A stretch of 6,075 bases of DNA, taken from Streptococcus oralis. GTDB lineage: Bacteria > Bacillota > Bacilli > Lactobacillales > Streptococcaceae. Positions 1-5,126 of this stretch are shown here, piece after piece (position 1 is the first letter of the stretch; each line of letters starts with the position of its first letter). The notes under the pieces are model-generated. The model did no database searches. It was not told the DNA's origin and was given only the letters and a program-made list of their open reading frames with translations. The stretch lies in contig CAJPKC010000079.1 of assembly GCA_905370255.1 (NCBI GenBank), positions 1-6,075 on the forward strand, read 5' to 3'. The translations under genes were made by a program, and so were the position numbers.

Positions 1-1109
1 GGCTCAATCAGTTCAAACTGCATGTCTTCTGGAAGTCCACCAACGTTGTGGTGAGACTTGATGGTTTGAGCAGTATCCGTACCAGACTCAATCACGTCTG
101 TATAGAGTGTCCCTTGAGCAAGGAATTTCACGTCTGTTAGTTTGCTTGCTTCGTCATCAAAGACATAAACAAACTCGTTACCGATAATCTTCCGTTTTTG
201 TTCAGGATCAGATACACCAGCCAATTTATCAAGGAAACGTTTGGCAGCGTCTGCTTTAACGATATTGAGACCAAACTTACCACCAAGCATATCCATAACT
301 TGGTCAGCTTCCCCTTTACGGAGAAGACCGTGGTCTACAAAGATACAGATCAATTGATCACCGATTGCTTTTTGGAGAAGAACCCCAACAACAGAAGAGT
401 CAACACCACCAGAAAGTCCGAGAAGAACACGTTTATCTCCAACTTTTTCACGGATTTGTTTGATTTGCATCTCGATGAAGTTATCCATAGTCCAGTCACC
501 TTTGGCACCACAGATATTCAAAGCAAAGTTACGCAAAATATCATAACCGTGAACTGAGTGGCGAACTTCTGGGTGGAATTGGATACCGTAAATTTTCTTA
601 TCAGGGTTTTCAATAGATGCATAAGGACAGTCTGCAGAAGTTCCAGTACGAACAAAGTCAGCAGGAATTTCCGTCACAGCATCACCGTGGCTCATCAAAA
701 CAAGTTGCTCATCTGGAGTACCCGCAAAAAGAGCTGATTCTGTGTGAGTCAATGTTGATTGACCGTATTCACGGTTACCAGCATCACCTGCAGGAACAAC
801 CTTTCCTCCAAGTTTGTGTGTCAATAACTGCATCCCGTAGCAGATTCCCAAAATTGGAATTCCAAGTTCAAAAATCTCTGGATCAATATCAAACGATCCT
901 TCTTCGTAAACAGAGTTTGGACCACCTGAAAGTACAATCCCGATAGGATTGATAGCACGGACTTCGTCAGCCGAAATCTTGTGACTTTTTAGTTCTGAAA
1001 AGACACCAATCTCACGGATACGACGTGAGATGAGTTGGTTGTACTGGCTACCATAGTCCAGTACGATGATCTTTTCGACATCTTGCAAATCAGTTGAAAT
1101 GTTGCTCAT
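1..1109 (-). CDS. guaA: GMP synthase (glutamine-hydrolysing), partial, C-terminus beyond left edge
   Basis: Converts XMP, ATP and glutamine to GMP, the last step of guanine nucleotide synthesis in the cytosol. The reading frame starts with ATG at 1109 (protein [20 protein letters not shown]...) and stays open to the left edge, giving about 369 residues of a family length near 520. The N-terminal class I glutamine amidotransferase domain shows [14 protein letters not shown] (17-30), [12 protein letters not shown] (60-71), the nucleophile Cys90 in GICYGMQ, and His179/Glu181 in QFHPEVRHS, so the triad is complete. The ATP-pyrophosphatase domain has its PP-loop SGGVDSS at 233-239, followed by [11 protein letters not shown]. 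The missing part is the end of the synthetase region and the C-terminal dimerisation domain. A ribosome binding site, GAAAGGG, lies 5 nt before the ATG. The gene is divergent from the GntR regulator. I see no break or missing catalytic residue, and the family assignment is very secure. Confidence 0.97.
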   Translation of the reverse strand, partial: MSNISTDLQDVEKIIVLDYGSQYNQLISRRIREIGVFSELKSHKISADEVRAINPIGIVLSGGPNSVYEEGSFDIDPEIFELGIPILGICYGMQLLTHKLGGKVVPAGDAGNREYGQSTLTHTESALFAGTPDEQLVLMSHGDAVTEIPADFVRTGTSADCPYASIENPDKKIYGIQFHPEVRHSVHGYDILRNFALNICGAKGDWTMDNFIEMQIKQIREKVGDKRVLLGLSGGVDSSVVGVLLQKAIGDQLICIFVDHGLLRKGEADQVMDMLGGKFGLNIVKADAAKRFLDKLAGVSDPEQKRKIIGNEFVYVFDDEASKLTDVKFLAQGTLYTDVIESGTDTAQTIKSHHNVGGLPEDMQFELIE

Positions 1110-1114
1110 CTTTT

Positions 1115-1121
1115 CCCTTTC
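1115..1121 (-). promoter_or_regulatory. Ribosome binding site of guaA
   Basis: The minus strand reads GAAAGGG, then 5 nt, then the ATG at 1109. This supports that ATG as the start; the protein begins about 13 residues before the amidotransferase core, as is usual for streptococcal GuaA. Confidence 0.6.
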
Positions 1122-1149
1122 TTCAAAGAAATATCTTCTTGAATATTCT

Positions 1150-1178
1150 ATCATAAAAGGGTTAGAATTACCAACCAA
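1150..1178 (-). promoter_or_regulatory. Predicted sigma-A promoter of guaA
   Basis: On the minus strand a -35-like TTGGTT (1173-1178) is followed after 17 nt by the -10 element TATGAT (1150-1155). The predicted transcript would start near 1143 and have a leader of roughly 35 nt, too short for a guanine riboswitch. The elements are read directly; promoter activity is inferred. Confidence 0.55.
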
Positions 1179-1189
1179 ACAAGTGCGGT

Positions 1190-1219
1190 TTGACTTTTCC
1201 CTATGAGTTACGGTACAAT
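1190..1219 (+). promoter_or_regulatory. Predicted sigma-A promoter of the GntR regulator gene
   Basis: TTGACT (1190-1195) and TACAAT (1214-1219) are separated by 18 nt, a good match to the sigma-A consensus. Its -35 box lies only 11 bp from the -35 box of the divergent guaA promoter, so a protein bound here could affect both genes. A purine-rich stretch, GAAAAGAAG (1232-1240), 9 nt before the ATG at 1250, is a modest ribosome binding site. Confidence 0.6.
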
Positions 1220-1249
1220 GGAAAAAATAAAGAAAAGAAGTGATCAAGC

Positions 1250-1948
1250 ATGTTACCAGCTTATATGAAAATCCACGACCAAATCAAGAAAGACATTGAT
1301 GAGGGAAGTTGGAAAATTGGGGAAAGACTTCCAAGTGAGCGAGATTTAGCAGAAGAATTTGCCGTTAGCCGCATGACCTTACGTCAAGCAATCTCTCTTT
1401 TGGTTGAAGAAGGGGTTTTGGAACGACGTGTAGGTAGTGGGACCTTTGTTTCAAGTACACGTGTTCAGGAAAGAATGCGTGGAACAACTAGTTTTACGGA
1501 GATTGTTAAAGCTCAAGGGAAAACTCCGTCTAGTCACTTGATTTCTTATCGTCGAACCATTCCAAATGAGCAAGAAGTGGCTAAACTAGGTTTACTGCCA
1601 ACTGACAATATCATTCGTATGGAGCGTGTTCGTTATGCGGATAAGGTTCCTGTTGTCTATGAAGTGGCGTCGATTCCTGAGAAATTTATCAAAAATTTCA
1701 AAAAAGAAGAAGTAACCAAGCACTTCTTTCAAACCTTGCAAGAGCATGGTTATCGAATTGGTAAATCTCACCAGACCATATATGCGCGTTTAGCAAAAGA
1801 AAAGATAGCTCATTACTTAGAAGTTGAAAAAGGGCATGCTATTTTAGGTTTGACTCAGGTTTCTTACTTTGATGACGGAACGGCTTTTGAGTATGTAAAG
1901 AGCCAATACGTCGGAGAACGGTTTGAATTTTATCTAGAAAATAATTAG
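1250..1948 (+). CDS. GntR family (HutC/YvoA-type) transcriptional regulator
   Basis: A cytoplasmic DNA-binding repressor of 232 residues. The N-terminal winged helix-turn-helix spans about residues 4-69: [15 protein letters not shown], the recognition helix [16 protein letters not shown] (40-55), and the wing [11 protein letters not shown] (59-69). A linker with the typical GTTSFTE (78-84) leads into a C-terminal UTRA effector domain (about 90-230), with [11 protein letters not shown], the VYEVASIP segment and the closing [20 protein letters not shown]. Domain order, length and the TSFTE linker match B. subtilis YvoA/NagR and streptococcal NagR, regulators of amino-sugar use that respond to glucosamine- or N-acetylglucosamine-6-phosphate. 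That ligand is inferred by similarity only, so no gene symbol is given. The gene has its own promoter and a strong terminator, so it is probably monocistronic. Its position divergent from guaA could simply be conserved synteny. I see no clear TGGTCTAGACCA-type site (the YvoA/DasR operator) in the window. Confidence 0.93.
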   Translation: MLPAYMKIHDQIKKDIDEGSWKIGERLPSERDLAEEFAVSRMTLRQAISLLVEEGVLERRVGSGTFVSSTRVQERMRGTTSFTEIVKAQGKTPSSHLISYRRTIPNEQEVAKLGLLPTDNIIRMERVRYADKVPVVYEVASIPEKFIKNFKKEEVTKHFFQTLQEHGYRIGKSHQTIYARLAKEKIAHYLEVEKGHAILGLTQVSYFDDGTAFEYVKSQYVGERFEFYLENN

Positions 1949-1959
1949 TTTATAACATC

Positions 1960-2000
1960 ACTCTTAAAGTAGAAACTCATCTACTTTAAGAGTTTTTATT
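1960..2000 (+). terminator. Rho-independent terminator of the GntR regulator gene
   Basis: A perfect 13-bp stem, ACTCTTAAAGTAG (1960-1972) against CTACTTTAAGAGT (1981-1993), with an 8-nt loop, is followed by a T-rich tail (TTTATTT). It begins 11 nt after the stop codon. The minus strand lacks a comparable T tract, so it acts on the plus strand only, and it insulates metK from the regulator gene. Confidence 0.85.
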
Positions 2001-2069
2001 TGGTTAAGATTAGAAAACATTTTCCTAATAAGAAAAATAGCAATCATACGAGTATTTTTCAAAGATTCG

Positions 2070-2078
2070 TGTTATAAT
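2070..2078 (+). promoter_or_regulatory. Predicted extended -10 promoter of metK
   Basis: TGTTATAAT is a perfect TATAAT (2073-2078) with an upstream TG one base away, an extended -10 element. The sequence 17 nt upstream (GAGTAT) is a poor -35, which extended -10 promoters tolerate. The start site would be near 2085, just before the riboswitch fold. It lies between the upstream terminator and metK, so metK has its own transcript. Confidence 0.7.
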
Positions 2079-2085
2079 AGTTAGG

Positions 2086-2184
2086 TTATATGGTCCCGAT
2101 AAGGTGGTGGGATTGATTGTAAATACTCTTCCTACCAGTTCTTTGTAACTCTATAACGAATATTTTTTAAGGGGGGACATTTTT
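2086..2184 (+). ncRNA. SMK box (SAM-III) translational riboswitch in the metK leader
   Basis: The leader fits the SMK box, which binds S-adenosylmethionine and hides the metK ribosome binding site when SAM is plentiful. GUCCC (2093-2097) can pair with GGGAC (2174-2178), which includes the last three G of the Shine-Dalgarno run GGGGGG (2171-2176). A second helix pairs AAGG (2101-2104) with CUUU (2141-2144). A third pairs UGGUGGG (2105-2111) with CCUACCA (2131-2137). The conserved CCCGAUAAGG and CUUUGUAAC (2141-2149) segments are present, as in the E. faecalis SMK RNA (CCCGAAAGG and CUUGUAACC). The SD run ends 8 nt before the ATG. The gene downstream is metK, the standard SMK target in Lactobacillales. 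The pairings were found by eye; the Rfam SMK model would confirm them. Confidence 0.88.
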
Positions 2185-3375
2185 ATGTCAGAACGTAAAT
2201 TATTCACGTCTGAATCTGTATCTGAGGGGCATCCGGATAAGATTGCAGACCAAATTTCAGATGCTATCTTGGATGCTATTTTAGAGCAAGATCCAGAGGC
2301 CCACGTTGCTGCTGAAACTGCTGTTTATACAGGTTCAGTCCATGTCTTCGGTGAAATTTCAACAAATGCTTATGTCGATATTAACCGAGTGGTTCGTGAT
2401 ACTATTGCAGAGATTGGTTATACCAATACTGAGTATGGTTTTTCTGCGGAGACGGTGGGAGTTCACCCATCACTTGTTGAGCAATCACCAGATATCGCCC
2501 AAGGTGTTAATGAAGCCTTGGAAGTTCGTGGAAATGCAGATCAAGATCCACTTGACTTGATTGGAGCTGGAGACCAAGGTCTCATGTTTGGTTTTGCGGT
2601 GGATGAGACAGAAGAACTCATGCCATTACCGATTTCACTTAGTCACAAACTGGTTCGTCGCTTGGCAGAGCTTCGTAAGTCTGGTGAAATCAGCTATCTT
2701 CGTCCAGATGCCAAATCACAGGTCACTGTTGAGTATGATGAAAATGACCGTCCAGTGCGCGTGGATACAGTTGTTATTTCAACCCAACATGATCCAGAAG
2801 TGAGCAATGAGCAAATCCATGACGATGTGATTAACAAGGTTATCAAAGAAGTCATTCCAGCTTCTTACCTAGATGATGATACTAAATTCTTTATCAATCC
2901 AACAGGTCGTTTCGTTATCGGAGGACCTCAAGGAGATTCAGGTTTGACTGGTCGTAAAATCATCGTGGATACCTATGGTGGTTATTCACGTCACGGTGGT
3001 GGTGCCTTCTCTGGTAAGGATGCGACTAAGGTTGACCGTTCAGCTTCTTATGCAGCTCGCTACATTGCTAAAAACATTGTTGCAGCAGGTCTTGCTAAGA
3101 AAGCAGAAGTGCAATTGGCTTACGCAATTGGGGTGGCTCATCCAGTATCTGTTCGTATCGATACCTTCGGTACGGGAACAGTCGCTGAAAGCAAATTAGA
3201 AGCAGCAGCGCGTCAAATCTTTGACCTTCGCCCAGCAGGAATCATCCAAATGCTTGACCTCAAACGTCCAATCTACCGTCAAACAGCGGCTTATGGACAT
3301 ATGGGACGTACAGATATTGATCTTCCATGGGAACGCTTGGACAAGGTAGAAGCCTTGAAAGAAGCAGTTAAGTAA
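2185..3375 (+). CDS. metK: S-adenosylmethionine synthetase (methionine adenosyltransferase)
   Basis: Makes S-adenosylmethionine from methionine and ATP with release of phosphate and pyrophosphate, as a cytosolic tetramer needing Mg2+ and K+. The 396-residue length is full for the family. Signatures read directly are the N-terminal [21 protein letters not shown] with His16 and Asp18 at the active site, the family signature GAGDQG (127-132) followed by LMFGF, and the glycine-rich phosphate-binding GGGAFSGKD (271-279). The C-terminal region has [13 protein letters not shown] and ends in [17 protein letters not shown]. The ATG at 2185 follows GGGGGG with 8 nt spacing. That Shine-Dalgarno run is part of the SMK riboswitch, so translation is expected to fall when SAM is high. 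The gene stands alone, with its own promoter upstream and a strong terminator 3 nt after the stop. Nothing in the protein is unusual. Confidence 0.98.
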   Translation: MSERKLFTSESVSEGHPDKIADQISDAILDAILEQDPEAHVAAETAVYTGSVHVFGEISTNAYVDINRVVRDTIAEIGYTNTEYGFSAETVGVHPSLVEQSPDIAQGVNEALEVRGNADQDPLDLIGAGDQGLMFGFAVDETEELMPLPISLSHKLVRRLAELRKSGEISYLRPDAKSQVTVEYDENDRPVRVDTVVISTQHDPEVSNEQIHDDVINKVIKEVIPASYLDDDTKFFINPTGRFVIGGPQGDSGLTGRKIIVDTYGGYSRHGGGAFSGKDATKVDRSASYAARYIAKNIVAAGLAKKAEVQLAYAIGVAHPVSVRIDTFGTGTVAESKLEAAARQIFDLRPAGIIQMLDLKRPIYRQTAAYGHMGRTDIDLPWERLDKVEALKEAVK

Positions 3376-3378
3376 CAT

Positions 3379-3410
3379 AAAAAAGATTGGTCTAAGGACC
3401 AATCTTTTTT
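3379..3410. terminator. Bidirectional Rho-independent terminator shared by metK and the GNAT gene
   Basis: A perfect 14-bp stem, AAAAAAGATTGGTC (3379-3392) against GACCAATCTTTTTT (3397-3410), closes a TAAG loop. Each strand ends the stem in six T, so it should stop metK transcripts on the plus strand and acetyltransferase transcripts on the minus strand. It lies 3 nt after the metK stop and 9 nt after the converging gene's stop. Confidence 0.92.
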
Positions 3411-3419
3411 AGTTTATAA

Positions 3420-4052
3420 TTACTTATCTAGTATTTTTACAAAAGCCCAGTTTCCAATTGACTTTGTTCCGTAGTCTAATATCATGGAATCCAGTAATTC
3501 ATACTTGTTTTTTTCATAGAAACACACATTTTTCTCAGTGCTGGTGATTAAGCCTAGACGTTTGCAACCTTTGGCTTTAAGATAGGGTTCAACACCTTCT
3601 TGTAGGAATGCACTCCCGATTCCTTGGTTTTGGATTGAAGCGTTGACTCCTAACATCATCAAATACCAATCAAAGTTCCCAGATTTTTTCAAATGTTGTT
3701 CAGAGCGATCGACTAAATCAAGATATTTCAAGAGATTGCGTGGGCTAATAAAACGGAAAAGCTTGACAATCCCATTCAACAAATAAGATAAGATGGAAAA
3801 ATCCTTTTGTTGTAGAAGTGCGATAGCCAGAATTTCCCCGTCTCGTTCAGCGACTAGACAGGTCTCTCCTTTGATGTAGAGTCTGGTCAAAAGGCTATAC
3901 AGCAATTCTAAGAATGCTGGGTAATATTCTGGTTTCTTTAAATCATCTTTGATAAGAGTCATGAAAGGGTAGTCCATAAAGGCACCAGCCAACACTTTCC
4001 CGATTTTTTGGTATTCATCTAGCCTGGCTTCTCTGTATACTATTTCTTTCAT
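3420..4052 (-). CDS. GNAT family N-acetyltransferase
   Basis: A predicted acetyl-CoA-dependent N-acetyltransferase of 210 residues; the substrate is unknown. The C-terminal half carries the GNAT core: beta-strand YLMMLGVNASI (130-140), the acetyl-CoA pyrophosphate-binding loop QNQGIGSAFL (141-150, pattern Q-x-x-G-x-G) with the following helix, strand RLGLITS (165-171), and the motif-B segment NVCFYEKNKYELLD (175-188). The N-terminal half has AGAFMDYPFMTLI (22-34) and a hydrophobic, helical 76-111 stretch not needed for the core. I chose the ATG at 4052 because AAGGAG lies 6-7 nt upstream. A longer frame to a GTG at 4103 is possible, but that GTG has no ribosome binding site and sits upstream of a TATAAT (4084-4089) that probably drives the gene. 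It converges on metK and shares its terminator. The layout suggests a single-gene transcript. GNAT membership is clear; a finer function would be guesswork. Confidence 0.88.
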   Translation of the reverse strand: MKEIVYREARLDEYQKIGKVLAGAFMDYPFMTLIKDDLKKPEYYPAFLELLYSLLTRLYIKGETCLVAERDGEILAIALLQQKDFSILSYLLNGIVKLFRFISPRNLLKYLDLVDRSEQHLKKSGNFDWYLMMLGVNASIQNQGIGSAFLQEGVEPYLKAKGCKRLGLITSTEKNVCFYEKNKYELLDSMILDYGTKSIGNWAFVKILDK

Positions 4053-4058
4053 ATCATA

Positions 4059-4064
4059 CTCCTT
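4059..4064 (-). promoter_or_regulatory. Ribosome binding site that fixes the GNAT start
   Basis: The minus strand reads AAGGAG with 6 nt to the ATG at 4052. An alternative ATG at 4067 overlaps this element, and a GTG at 4103 lacks one, so 4052 is the preferred start. Confidence 0.7.
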
Positions 4065-4083
4065 CATTAAAATCTCTCTATCT

Positions 4084-4089
4084 ATTATA
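4084..4089 (-). promoter_or_regulatory. Predicted -10 element of the GNAT gene
   Basis: A perfect TATAAT on the minus strand, 31 nt before the chosen ATG. The position 17 nt upstream reads TCGAAA, a poor -35, so the promoter may be weak or need an activator. The TGTGA half-sites and the palindrome at 4119-4133 lie just upstream, where a regulator could act. Confidence 0.5.
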
Positions 4090-4118
4090 ACGAAATTTCT
4101 CACATTTTTCGATTGAAA

Positions 4119-4133
4119 TGTGAAATTTTCACA
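4119..4133. repeat. 15-bp perfect palindrome, candidate operator upstream of the GNAT gene
   Basis: TGTGAAATTTTCACA is a perfect dyad of two 7-bp arms around one central base. It lies about 30 bp upstream of the predicted -10 on the acetyltransferase side and also follows the terminator of the DUF1827-like gene. On the minus strand TTGTGAA and TTCACAT resemble the halves of a Rex site (consensus TTGTGAA-N4-TTCACAA), but the spacer is 3 rather than 4. There is no T tract worth calling a terminator. Operator function is inference. Confidence 0.4.
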
Positions 4134-4186
4134 AAAAAGCTTTATTCACAATAATTTATTTAAAGATATAAACAAGAAAAGGTATT

Positions 4187-4214
4187 AAAAAACCCCGCAG
4201 TTTTAACTGTAGGG
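4187..4214 (-). terminator. Rho-independent terminator of the DUF1827-like gene
   Basis: On the minus strand CCCTACAGT (4206-4214) pairs with ACTGCGGGG (4193-4201) around a TAAA loop, with one A-C mismatch and one G-T pair, followed by six T (4187-4192). It begins 10 nt after the stop of the gene at 4225-4524. Confidence 0.8.
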
Positions 4215-4224
4215 TAGATTAATT

Positions 4225-4524
4225 CTATTTTGTAGGGATTGAAATCTCAATCAATTTATCAGAATAGAGGGTTTTAATATTTGCCTTATCAATAGCCTGT
4301 TGATTAATTTTACGACTGAGGAAAAATTCTTTGATTATTTCCATTTCTTTTTCACGGATTGCCCGATGTTTATTGGAAATGAGGATTTCGTAATGAAGTG
4401 GAGCCTGAGTAAAAATAACATCTGTATTTCCCGCAGAATAAACCTCTACAAGCGTTGCGTCTGTGTTTTCTAGCTGACTTTTAACAAGTTGCGAGTGTGA
4501 ATTTGTAGTATTGATAAGCTTCAT
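4225..4524 (-). CDS. Small conserved streptococcal protein, probable DUF1827 family
   Basis: A 99-residue protein of unknown function, starting MKLINTTNSHSQLVKSQLEN and ending LIEISIPTK. There is no signal peptide, membrane segment or cysteine, so it is probably cytosolic. The middle is highly charged (KHRAIREKEMEIIKEFF, about 52-68) and probably helical; the flanks look like short strands. Sequence and length match, from memory, the DUF1827 family of streptococci and relatives, which has no assigned function; a Pfam search would settle that. The start is firm: AGGAGG lies 7 nt before the ATG. It has its own extended -10 promoter beginning within 10 bp of the NUDIX stop codon and a terminator directly after it. 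Readthrough from the NUDIX gene is also possible because no terminator separates them. The clpE/NUDIX neighbourhood hints at a stress-related role, but this is only inference. Confidence 0.85.
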   Translation of the reverse strand: MKLINTTNSHSQLVKSQLENTDATLVEVYSAGNTDVIFTQAPLHYEILISNKHRAIREKEMEIIKEFFLSRKINQQAIDKANIKTLYSDKLIEISIPTK

Positions 4525-4531
4525 AGGGTTT

Positions 4532-4537
4532 CCTCCT
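4532..4537 (-). promoter_or_regulatory. Ribosome binding site of the DUF1827-like gene
   Basis: A full AGGAGG on the minus strand, 7 nt before the ATG at 4524. It is the strongest classical ribosome binding site in the window and supports real, efficient translation of this small gene. Confidence 0.7.
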
Positions 4538-4551
4538 GTATTTCTATGTCT

Positions 4552-4581
4552 ATTATAGCACTTTTTGGGAAATTTGGTAAA
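4552..4581 (-). promoter_or_regulatory. Predicted promoter of the DUF1827-like gene
   Basis: On the minus strand TTTACC (4576-4581) is followed after 18 nt by TATAAT (4552-4557), which carries an upstream TG (TGCTATAAT, extended -10). The -35 begins 6 bp after the NUDIX stop codon. A perfect extended -10 suggests strong basal expression independent of the upstream genes. Confidence 0.7.
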
Positions 4582-4587
4582 GATAGT

Positions 4588-5037
4588 TTAAATTTGATGT
4601 TGTTTTTTCCAAGCTTCAATCGCCCATTTGTGACTTCCACGTTTTAAGTTAGCAATAGCTTCATCGATTGGGAACCAAGCTAAGTGATTGAAGTCCTCGA
4701 GAGGTTTTTGGATTTCTTGGTAAGAAGTGGCTTCGTAGAGATAGGCTGGATTGTAGTAGTAGGTATCACGATGGCTGGAATAGAAATACTCATCAGCTTG
4801 CCCGTAGTAGGTGCCGATTTCAGCTGTAAATCCTAATTCTTCAATCAATTCTCGTTTGAGAGCTTCAAGGTGATTTTCACCTTCTTCAATTTCGCCTCCT
4901 GGTAAGAACCATGCACCATTTGGAGCTTGTACGAGGATAATCTTTTCATGGTTTGCATCAGGTATGACTGCATAAACGCCATATCTATTTTTGTAGGTTA
5001 CTCCCTCTTTTTTTTCTCCAAATGTTGGATTTGCCAT
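4588..5037 (-). CDS. NUDIX hydrolase (MutT-like)
   Basis: A 149-residue cytosolic phosphohydrolase that would cleave a nucleoside diphosphate linked to another group; the substrate cannot be told from sequence. The complete Nudix box G-x5-E-x7-RE-x2-EE-x-G is at residues 48-70: GGEIEEGE from 47, then RELIEELGF. It includes the metal-binding Glu66 and Glu67. It is preceded by the typical strand and loop IILVQAPNGAWFLPGG (33-48). The C-terminal part has a tyrosine-rich DTYYYNPAYLYEA strand and the closing LAWFPIDEAIANLKRGSHKWAIEAW. Length is normal for a single-domain enzyme. AAGGAG lies 6-7 nt before the ATG. The gene has a near-consensus promoter just after clpE and lies upstream of the DUF1827-like gene in the same direction. 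Streptococci carry several NUDIX paralogues, so I do not call this mutX; roles from oxidised-nucleotide cleanup to sugar-nucleotide or dinucleotide hydrolysis remain open. Confidence 0.93.
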   Translation of the reverse strand: MANPTFGEKKEGVTYKNRYGVYAVIPDANHEKIILVQAPNGAWFLPGGEIEEGENHLEALKRELIEELGFTAEIGTYYGQADEYFYSSHRDTYYYNPAYLYEATSYQEIQKPLEDFNHLAWFPIDEAIANLKRGSHKWAIEAWKKQHQI

Positions 5038-5069
5038 AAATTTCTCCTTCGTGAGTGCGCTTTCTTTCT

Positions 5070-5098
5070 ATAATAGTAAAGAATGTTCTCACTGTCAA
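5070..5098 (-). promoter_or_regulatory. Near-consensus sigma-A promoter of the NUDIX gene
   Basis: On the minus strand a perfect TTGACA (5093-5098) is followed after exactly 17 nt by TATTAT (5070-5075). The leader to the ATG at 5037 is about 30 nt. The -35 box lies in the loop of the inverted repeat at 5078-5113, and the spacer overlaps its 3' arm. It is the best -35/-10 pair in the window. Confidence 0.75.
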
Positions 5099-5113
5099 GC
5101 AAGAACATTCTTT
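5078..5113. repeat. 12-bp inverted repeat after clpE, possible weak terminator or operator
   Basis: AAAGAATGTTCT (5078-5089) and AGAACATTCTTT (5102-5113) form a perfect 12-bp stem around a 12-nt loop, starting 13 nt after the clpE stop. Each side ends in only three T, so termination should be leaky. The NUDIX promoter is built into the loop and one arm. The element may attenuate clpE transcripts, act as an operator on the promoter, or do both; the sequence does not decide. Confidence 0.6.
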
Positions 5114-5126
5114 TGTATGTGAGGAA

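Noticed and set aside
198..946. Two plus-strand open frames (198-557 and 617-946) opposite guaA.
   Set aside because: They lie antisense to a complete, strongly conserved guaA frame, have no recognisable domains and read as shadow frames.
1110..1249. A possible guanine riboswitch or a DasR/YvoA-type operator in the guaA/GntR intergenic region.
   Set aside because: The guaA leader is too short for a purine riboswitch and lacks its conserved loops; no TGGTCTAGACCA-like palindrome is present.
2306..3402. Short open frames overlapping metK on both strands.
   Set aside because: They are out of frame with or antisense to an unbroken 396-residue MetK, without ribosome binding sites or domain motifs.
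4053..4103. A 17-residue N-terminal extension of the acetyltransferase starting at a GTG at 4103.
   Set aside because: There is no ribosome binding site before the GTG, a TATAAT lies inside the extension, and a strong AAGGAG serves the ATG at 4052.
4134..4186. AT-rich stretch between the candidate operator and the DUF1827-like terminator.
   Set aside because: Apart from one TTGTGAA half-site included in the cluster above, I find no frame, promoter or hairpin of note.
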